Assembly: GCA_001751085.1 (NCBI GenBank)
Contig: MAXP01000318.1
Location: 1-10,679, forward strand
Origin: Desulfobacterales bacterium C00003060
GTDB lineage: Bacteria > Desulfobacterota > Desulfobacteria > Desulfobacterales > C00003060
Length of the DNA: 10,679 nt
Direction of reading: 5' to 3'
Shown: positions 5,348-10,679 of the stretch, in pieces
Position numbering within the stretch: the stretch's first letter is position 1
Layout: the number at the start of each line of letters is the position of its first letter
Notes under the pieces: model-generated
Databases searched by the model: none
What the model was told of the DNA's origin: nothing
Seen by the model: the letters and a program-made list of their open reading frames with translations, nothing else
Position numbers and translations under genes: made by a program

Positions 5348-7483
5348 CTAATAAAGATGCGACCCAGAGCATGCTGAAGAAAATAGGTATCCCCAAAAAT
5401 CCCTAAGGATTGTAACATGTGTTTCGATGGGTGTAACATGTGTTTCGATGGGTGACCCAAAAGCTGCGGTGGCGATGAAACAACCACCCCCGCCCCCGCC
5501 CCCATTTGTATCAGTACTACCAGCCCAATGATAGACATGGACCTCATAAGGGCCAAAATCATCTGTGAAACCATCATTATTGGCAGATACTTGTCTATTT
5601 CCTTCGAACAGGATGTTAACTGCTGCCGGTTTGCGCGCAAGGTTAATCCGGAATGATACCGCGGCGATGGTGTCCTTCTTGGTATTGACCGCCAGCAAAT
5701 AATACGTGTTGCCATCTCTCATCAATTTAAGGTCAATATCAGCATTGTCGCAGACAATGTCGTTGTAGTTGGTCTGGTCTATGGAAAGAAGAACAGGTCT
5801 CAAGTAATCAATCTCTCTGGCGATCCCCTTGATTTCTTTCCATCTGGTCTCATAATCCGCATCATTCCGAATATCGAAATAGGAATAGTAGATGAGGCCC
5901 TTGGCACCATGGTTGATGGCCAGATAGCTCATGGCTCGCATCTCCTCCCGTGTGGGTGGCCTCCCTGTACTGGCACGAGGATCATCCGGATAGTCACGCC
6001 AGTCGAATATCTGAGGGACTAACCAAAGAGGTTTACGAGCCTCTTCAGCCGCATCAGCCATCTGAGAAACCAGAGTGATGGGGCTGTTGTCTATTGGGTA
6101 GGGGTCCACTCCCACTATGTCCGTGGTGTGGGCTTCCTTTATCAGCCAATCTGTGTTCCAATGCACTGACCAAACAGGGTGGTTTTCATCCAGTTCTCTT
6201 GCCTTCTGATAAAGGGCTTCCAATTCGGGTAAATATTCCAGACCGCACTCATCATTCATGTACCAGCTTATGATTGCCGGATGATTCTTAAAGGTGTTCA
6301 TCTTGTGTGTTATTGTATCAATATCCTCCTGGCCGTGGCCAATATAGTCCTTCAGGGAAAATATCAGTTTCAGATTTCGTGCTTGCAGTTGATTCAAGTA
6401 ATCAGTGATCTCAGCGTCAGTGCCATTGTTGATGTTGTAGTTCATCAACGTATCAAAGGGACTATCCCTATCCGCTATTTCATTCAACTGGGACGTATCA
6501 GACAAATATTGAACCACATAAAGACCCAGCGGGAAAAACGGCTTTCCGTCAAGGATAAAGCGGTTATAGCGATCGATGTAGGATGTAAGGCGGGCAAGAT
6601 CATCCTGGGATAGCTTCTCTATGCGGTAAGTACTCTCCGCCAACAGCTTGGCATCCATTGCCTCATATAGAGCTATACTCAAATCATAATCACCTGGTTC
6701 CGTATCCGACGAAATATCTAAGTCCACACAAAAACTCTTTGATGAGATAGGCTTGACATCTTTCTGTGCAACACTGCCTCCAACCTCGTTCCGAAGCTCT
6801 ACCCTAAGCTCCAATTCATTCAAGGTCCAACCGTGCTCTTCAGGATTCAACATGATTTCTACTCTTATTTCAGGAGACAATGCCCCCGGCAAAATCTTGC
6901 CCCCGTAGTTCGGGTGTAAAACAAAGGCACGCATGAGATCTTTTGCGTATTTCTTCGCAATTGCATCATCAAACCACGCTGTTCCGGTTGATCCTTTGAG
7001 CAAACCCAGAAAAACAGATGCGCTTGTTGCCTCTTCCGGAATTTTCACACCTCCAAGACCAGTATATTGCCAATCCTGGGTCCCTATAAGTTTTTCGGCA
7101 TTCCATTCTCCACCTAACCACCCACTTGGACCAGACCATTCAATGAATATCTGGGCTCCGGGAGCGGTTACATCCTCTGTCTTAATCCATGTGCCAATAC
7201 TATAAGACTCACCCGCGGTCACTTTGATTCCTTGGCCAACCCAGACACAATCACCTGCCGGCTTTTCAAGCGTTATCCTCAGACTCTTGCTGCCGGAATG
7301 AAACGAATTATTGTCTGAAAAACAATGGGCCTGTGAATTGCTCCACCATGGCGAGCCAATCCCATCCTCAAATCCTGGATTTGTCAAAAGATTTTCATAT
7401 GTCTGAGCATATGAGATTCCACTGATCAACAACATTGAAAAGAAAAACAGTAACATACTTTCTATTCTAAAATATCTCATCAT
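5348..7483 (-). CDS. secreted CBM-Ig-TIM barrel protein with damaged CFI-box C-terminus
   Basis: This 711-residue modular exported protein has these parts in order: a signal peptide (residues 1-26, cleavage after ISYA); a CBM4/9-like carbohydrate-binding beta-sandwich (about 30-178, NLLTNPGFEDG to AWFDDA); an Ig-like domain (about 185-290); a clan GH-A-like TIM barrel (about 303-565) with WYMNDE (Glu412) and Gln491 at the expected nucleophile position; and a beta-domain to YEVHVYHW (653). A Gly7 linker (661-667) then leads to CFIATAAFGSP, the start of a CFI-box C-terminal domain seen in delta-proteobacterial surface proteins. The box is damaged: PIETHVT is duplicated, and after ILRDFW the frame shifts at TTTTTGGGG (5391-5399) to end SSACSGSHLY. 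One base fewer would give LRDFWDTYFLQHALGRIF, the expected continuation. The start lies 16 bp beyond the lipoprotein stop, so the two are probably co-transcribed. Glycan binding is inferred. Confidence 0.88.
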   Translation of the reverse strand: MMRYFRIESMLLFFFSMLLISGISYAQTYENLLTNPGFEDGIGSPWWSNSQAHCFSDNNSFHSGSKSLRITLEKPAGDCVWVGQGIKVTAGESYSIGTWIKTEDVTAPGAQIFIEWSGPSGWLGGEWNAEKLIGTQDWQYTGLGGVKIPEEATSASVFLGLLKGSTGTAWFDDAIAKKYAKDLMRAFVLHPNYGGKILPGALSPEIRVEIMLNPEEHGWTLNELELRVELRNEVGGSVAQKDVKPISSKSFCVDLDISSDTEPGDYDLSIALYEAMDAKLLAESTYRIEKLSQDDLARLTSYIDRYNRFILDGKPFFPLGLYVVQYLSDTSQLNEIADRDSPFDTLMNYNINNGTDAEITDYLNQLQARNLKLIFSLKDYIGHGQEDIDTITHKMNTFKNHPAIISWYMNDECGLEYLPELEALYQKARELDENHPVWSVHWNTDWLIKEAHTTDIVGVDPYPIDNSPITLVSQMADAAEEARKPLWLVPQIFDWRDYPDDPRASTGRPPTREEMRAMSYLAINHGAKGLIYYSYFDIRNDADYETRWKEIKGIAREIDYLRPVLLSIDQTNYNDIVCDNADIDLKLMRDGNTYYLLAVNTKKDTIAAVSFRINLARKPAAVNILFEGNRQVSANNDGFTDDFGPYEVHVYHWAGSTDTNGGGGGGGCFIATAAFGSPIETHVTPIETHVTILRDFWGYLFSSACSGSHLY
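5411..5452 (-). repeat. perfect 2 x 21-bp tandem duplication in the CFI-box
   Basis: Two identical 21-bp units (5411-5431 and 5432-5452) sit head to tail. They add one extra in-frame PIETHVT heptapeptide directly after CFIATAAFGS. A usual CFI-box has a single copy of this segment before the VxxLRxFRD part, so this looks like a recent slippage duplication. Confidence 0.9.
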
Positions 7484-7499
7484 TCACCGCCGGCATGGC

Positions 7500-8411
7500 C
7501 TATTCATCAGGCACGGAGAAAGCAAAGAATATCTCTGAGGCCTTGCCTTCACCGCGTATCCACACTATCTTGTTTCCGCTGATGCGGGGATATCTGTCAT
7601 CAAGGTCATTATCGGTAATCTGTTCATAGACCTTGAGACCAGTATCGTACAAAAATATTTCCCTGTCTCTGTAGTCATATCGGGCCAAGACCGTCAGATT
7701 TCCATCTGTCTGGGGACTGTTCTCCCAGACAAAGTCCTGAGGCGCCTCAACAGTTGTTCCTGTACCCAGATCATGGATAAATATAGTGGCACCAAGCTCC
7801 TCATCAGTCTGAACCCAGATAACAGCCTCACTACTGATTCGAGGCCCGCTGTCATCCAGGGCATCCATAGTCAGTTGTTCGGTCACTCCTGTTGCGATGT
7901 CATAAAGCATGATCTCGCCGGGCTCAACAGAGTCTGTGACCTTGTGTGACGTCCAGACTACCACACCATTTGCAATCTGAGGGGGAGAATCAACATTATC
8001 GTCGTCTGTGACCCGTGTTGTTTCTCCGCTCAATATGTCATACACGAAAATCTCGCCACCAGAATGGCTATATCCCAACCAGACCACATAATTGCCATCA
8101 GTTTGAGGCGAGATGTCATCGTAGTCATTGTGAGTAATAAAGATAGGACTTCCTTTGGTGGCCGTGTCGCAAAGGAAGATCTCCCAGTCACCGTCAGCGT
8201 GCCCCTGCCAGACCAAATAGTCACCTTTGATCTGAGGAAAGCTGTCTTCATACGAGTTCTTCGTAATCTGTCCAGTCTGCCAATCAATTCCATTCCCAGG
8301 TTCAGGGTTTGTCGCAGAATCATCGGAAGATCCGGAGCATGCCATTCCACCGGCTATCAGCGCTGTGAAGAGGAATAGCCAAATAATAGTTCGTGCTTTG
8401 GAGAATCTCAT
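7500..8411 (-). CDS. TolB-like beta-propeller lipoprotein
   Basis: This 303-residue envelope protein has a type II signal sequence: a positive start (MRFSKAR), a hydrophobic core (TIIWLFLFTALIA) and a lipobox-like GGMAC with Cys25 as the lipid-bearing residue. A Ser/Asp-rich flexible linker follows to about residue 45. The rest forms six repeats of about 45 residues with the pattern [QIT...SPQ.dGnyVVW...GEIFLYD], at about 47-82, 91-125, 133-171, 179-214, 222-256 and 264-298. This matches the PD40/TolB-type beta-propeller. No catalytic motif is visible, so a scaffold or ligand-binding role is likely. The start is firm: GGAGG lies 5 bases before the ATG. It precedes the 711-residue gene by 16 bp, suggesting a shared transcript and a joint surface function. 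Confidence 0.87.
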   Translation of the reverse strand: MRFSKARTIIWLFLFTALIAGGMACSGSSDDSATNPEPGNGIDWQTGQITKNSYEDSFPQIKGDYLVWQGHADGDWEIFLCDTATKGSPIFITHNDYDDISPQTDGNYVVWLGYSHSGGEIFVYDILSGETTRVTDDDNVDSPPQIANGVVVWTSHKVTDSVEPGEIMLYDIATGVTEQLTMDALDDSGPRISSEAVIWVQTDEELGATIFIHDLGTGTTVEAPQDFVWENSPQTDGNLTVLARYDYRDREIFLYDTGLKVYEQITDNDLDDRYPRISGNKIVWIRGEGKASEIFFAFSVPDE

Positions 8412-8416
8412 AGTTT

Positions 8417-8421
8417 CCTCC
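8417..8421 (-). promoter_or_regulatory. strong ribosome binding site of the propeller lipoprotein
   Basis: GGAGG on the minus strand, 5 bases before ATG 8411. It lies between the outer end of mobile element copy C (8431) and the start codon. It is the clearest Shine-Dalgarno site in the secreted-protein cluster. Confidence 0.75.
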
Positions 8422-8430
8422 AGCCCTATC

Positions 8431-8541
8431 TATAGTACTTCGGAGTTCGGAGCTAAGCTGCACATCATTTTAGCGTAATTTCACATGGTTATCAGGGCCA
8501 TTCATCCCGAAAATTTGCAAGTCTTTTTCTGAACAGAAATA
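8431..8541 (+). mobile_element. MITE-like element, copy C (internally deleted)
   Basis: It starts TATAGTACTTCGGAGTTCGG, carries the family core GCACATCATTTTAGCG with TTTCACATGGTTATCAG, and continues with CATTCATCCCG, AAATTTGCAAGT and TTTTTCTGAA as in copy B. About 70-75 bp of the internal block found in A and B is missing; the junction lies between CGGAGTT-type direct repeats, suggesting deletion. The right end is decayed (GAACAGAAATA against GAAAAGCTATA in B), and I see no matching 5-bp flanks. It occupies most of the 173-bp gap between the beta-helix gene and the lipoprotein gene. Confidence 0.72.
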
Positions 8542-8584
8542 ACACAGTACTCGTATTTGAGTCCAGAAATGCTAATATGGATCA

Positions 8585-10679
8585 TCAATCAATCGGATAA
8601 GTTCCACCGTACGCGCCCATATCCTTACCATCGTCCCCGGCAAGTTCGGCCGGTGAACCGGTCTGCAATTCATAATCATCGACACTCATGTTTCTGAATA
8701 GCGGATTTGCCATAATATCGTTTGGGTAATCCAATACGACCCGTCTGGGGTCGTATTCCCAGTGCGCTCCGCAACCGCCGTATTGCTGATTTGCACATTG
8801 CATATTAAGATTAGGCCATCCGCAATCAGGCGTGCCGTTCCAGCCACAGTTGGAATACAATAGATTATAGTCCCGTTCTTCCGAACCTTGTGTATTAGTA
8901 AAGCAGGCCCTCAGACCGGCCCTTTGATTGTAGGCACAGATATTATTTCTTATAAAGAGTTTTCCTGGAGGGATGCCTTCAGGGGAGTCGTTAACCGCGC
9001 CGGAAAGGCTATCATAGATGATGCCGCCCCCCAAGTTCTCCGTTGCATTTCCGTTGCTAACCACGGTGTTATTCCTAATGGAAGTAACATGGGGATCAAA
9101 TTCATCCTGCCAACCAAATCTGATGCCACCTCTACGGTTGTCATACACCAGATTATTTTGGATGGTACCGGAGGCATGCCTCACATCAATACCACCTCCG
9201 TAGTTACTCATACCATTGTTATGGACCTTGTTCTGTCTGATAGTGAGGATGGCAGAGCCCATGCTTCCAGAGAAGCCACCACCATCCGCCACATCAGTTC
9301 CGGTATGTATTCCGCCACGAACATTGTCATAGATGTCATTTTTCGTGATTAGAAGGTCACAGGAATTTTGTATACCAATACCTCCCCTACTATTTTGATA
9401 AATATCGTTCTGGGTAATGGTCACCACCCCTGTAATGGGATCTCTTACGGCTATTCCGGCATAGGAATTACCGTAGATGTTGTTACCTGTAATAGTTACA
9501 GATTGAGAACTAGCATCTCCGTCAACCTTCGAATTTGTGGAAACATAAAAGACGATCCCAGCATAGTTACTGTAGATATCATTATTATCTCCAATGGCTA
9601 GATTTGAAGCACCTCCTATATTAATGCCGGCCTCACCACCATGATTATGGATATCGTTGTTTTTGATATGGGGGCTGACTGAGCTTGTATCGATAAGAAC
9701 AATCCCTGCGTCTGAGTTGTTAGAGATGTTATTATTCTCAATGCTAACCTGGTCTATGTCCTCCAGCCTGATGCCTGACCTTGCATTGTAAGAAATGGTA
9801 TTACTGTCGCCAGCGGCGCTCCCGCCGATTGCAACTTGAATATTATTGCTTTTAGAACCACGCAAGCGTATACCAGCCCTTCGATTGCCCTGACCGTTAC
9901 CCCCTATGGTATTTCCCCTAATCGTGACGGAAGACCCGGACTCCAGTTCGTCGCGCCGTATTTCGCTAACACCTATACCAACCTCAAAGTTACCGTAGAT
10001 GTTACACCCCGTGATGCTCGGAGAAACAACCCCATTCAATCTGATTCCGCCACCGAAGTTGCTGTCATGGACGTCACAGCTCTCGATAGAGGCAGTAATT
10101 CCTGCCTCTGAACCATTCAAGAGAATACCGCCGCCCAGGCCGCTATTTGTTATGTCAAACCCTCTGAGGGTGCAGGTAATTGACCCTGAAAAAGTCACAA
10201 CAGCCGTAAATTCAGCACTTGAGGCAAAACTTATCTTGGGTGTCTCACCCGGAGCACCTTCCACATCCACCCTGTCTTTCATGGTGATAGCCTCGGCATA
10301 GGTCCCTGCCGCTACGATGACTTTGGCTACCTCACCCAGCTCAAGATTATCGCTGGCGTAATCTATGGCAGTCTGGATGGATGTGGCCGCTGTGTCCCAT
10401 GTGTCATACGGGGGCGTATTGCTGCCGCTCTTTGAAACATAACATGTGCCACTCCATTTCGGCTGGGTAACCGTAAAAGTATGGTCCTTGGTAGGATCTC
10501 CCGTCGCATCGGCTGTGCCGTCATTGAAATGGAACGTGTAGTTTAAGGTCCCGTCACCAGCATAATCAATATTTGTGGAATAGCTGTAATCCACACCTGA
10601 CGTGTAATCGCTCCCGCCCAGAGTCGTCATGTCAAACTTTTCGGTCTCTTCATAATCTCCCGTGTCATTCAGATCAACC
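8585..10679 (-). CDS. right-handed parallel beta-helix surface protein (5' end outside window)
   Basis: The frame is open to the window edge: upstream of the ATG at 10630 it reads VDLNDTGDYEETEKFD without a stop, so the true start lies outside and at least 697 residues are present. The visible N-terminal part (about 80 residues, ending DHTFTVTQP) looks like a beta-sandwich of the Ig/PKD kind. A pectin-lyase-fold entry follows: CYVSKSGSN, SIQTAIDYA, VIVAAGTYAEAITMKD. After it come about 15 or more PbH1-type coils rich in N-N-x-I and G-G-I motifs (GGIRLNG, AGIVL, GNNIYGNSYAGI). The C-terminus (NPLFRN, YELQTGSPA, DMGAYGG) is the usual closing cap of secreted beta-helix proteins. Such folds bind or cleave polysaccharides, but no catalytic residues can be assigned. 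A small Cys-rich insert (NCGWNGTPDCGW to YGGCGAHW) precedes the cap. Confidence 0.88.
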   Translation of the reverse strand, partial: VDLNDTGDYEETEKFDMTTLGGSDYTSGVDYSYSTNIDYAGDGTLNYTFHFNDGTADATGDPTKDHTFTVTQPKWSGTCYVSKSGSNTPPYDTWDTAATSIQTAIDYASDNLELGEVAKVIVAAGTYAEAITMKDRVDVEGAPGETPKISFASSAEFTAVVTFSGSITCTLRGFDITNSGLGGGILLNGSEAGITASIESCDVHDSNFGGGIRLNGVVSPSITGCNIYGNFEVGIGVSEIRRDELESGSSVTIRGNTIGGNGQGNRRAGIRLRGSKSNNIQVAIGGSAAGDSNTISYNARSGIRLEDIDQVSIENNNISNNSDAGIVLIDTSSVSPHIKNNDIHNHGGEAGINIGGASNLAIGDNNDIYSNYAGIVFYVSTNSKVDGDASSQSVTITGNNIYGNSYAGIAVRDPITGVVTITQNDIYQNSRGGIGIQNSCDLLITKNDIYDNVRGGIHTGTDVADGGGFSGSMGSAILTIRQNKVHNNGMSNYGGGIDVRHASGTIQNNLVYDNRRGGIRFGWQDEFDPHVTSIRNNTVVSNGNATENLGGGIIYDSLSGAVNDSPEGIPPGKLFIRNNICAYNQRAGLRACFTNTQGSEERDYNLLYSNCGWNGTPDCGWPNLNMQCANQQYGGCGAHWEYDPRRVVLDYPNDIMANPLFRNMSVDDYELQTGSPAELAGDDGKDMGAYGGTYPID

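Noticed and set aside
5241..5351. 36-codon GTG-started frame inside mobile element copy B
   Set aside because: No ribosome binding site. The same phrase appears as the false N-terminus of murB in copy A, and copy C lacks most of it, so it is not a kept gene.
5483..5503. G-rich tract that could form a G-quadruplex or slippage site
   Set aside because: It encodes the Gly7 linker typical before a CFI-box, and the runs are explained by GGG-type glycine codons. No evidence of a regulatory role.
5248..5715. 155-codon minus-strand frame overlapping the 3' end of the 711-residue gene
   Set aside because: Most of it is an out-of-frame shadow. Only its segment DTYFLQHALGRIF is meaningful, as the frameshifted continuation of the CFI-box.
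8888..9352. Plus-strand 154-codon frame within the beta-helix gene
   Set aside because: It is antisense to a clear, repetitive parallel beta-helix coding region and has no recognisable family, signal or ribosome binding site.

Overview
All eight genes and gene remnants in this window lie on the minus strand, so the order below runs from high to low coordinates. The window suggests a Gram-negative, probably uncultured bacterium of the Desulfobacterota (delta-proteobacterial) type. The reasons are a lipobox lipoprotein, secreted proteins with signal peptides, a Gly-rich linker followed by a CFI-box C-terminal sorting-like motif (common in that group), a DUF4143-type ATPase, a heptanucleotide intergenic array and moderate GC content. 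No rRNA or other taxonomic marker is present apart from murB, so this is an inference.

Right part (about 5348-10679): a cluster for secreted or surface proteins. It begins with a right-handed parallel beta-helix protein whose N-terminus lies outside the window. A short mobile element (copy C) follows, then a six-bladed beta-propeller lipoprotein. Only 16 bp further on is a 711-residue modular protein: signal peptide, CBM4/9-like domain, Ig-like domain, clan GH-A-like TIM barrel, C-terminal beta-domain, Gly7 linker and a damaged CFI-box. The parts (carbohydrate-binding module, glycosidase-like barrel, beta-helix) point to extracellular glycan binding or processing, but no substrate can be named.

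Middle part (about 3249-5347): a scarred region. It holds a 181-bp MITE-like element (copy B) with terminal inverted repeats and a 5-bp target duplication, the amputated 5' end of a second CBM gene, an unrelated imperfect palindrome at the amputation point, and a DUF4143-family ATPase gene.

Left part (1-3228): a stand-alone secreted paralogue of the TIM-barrel module, a third copy of the mobile element (copy A), murB (peptidoglycan precursor synthesis), a small hendecad coiled-coil protein and a heptanucleotide repeat array. Copy A creates an apparent 51-codon N-terminal extension of murB that is not part of the enzyme.

The main story is a lineage-specific duplication of an uncharacterised TIM-barrel family (two intact barrels plus one N-terminal remnant), interleaved with a small non-autonomous element family. 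Two of the three element copies end exactly the same distance from a start codon.
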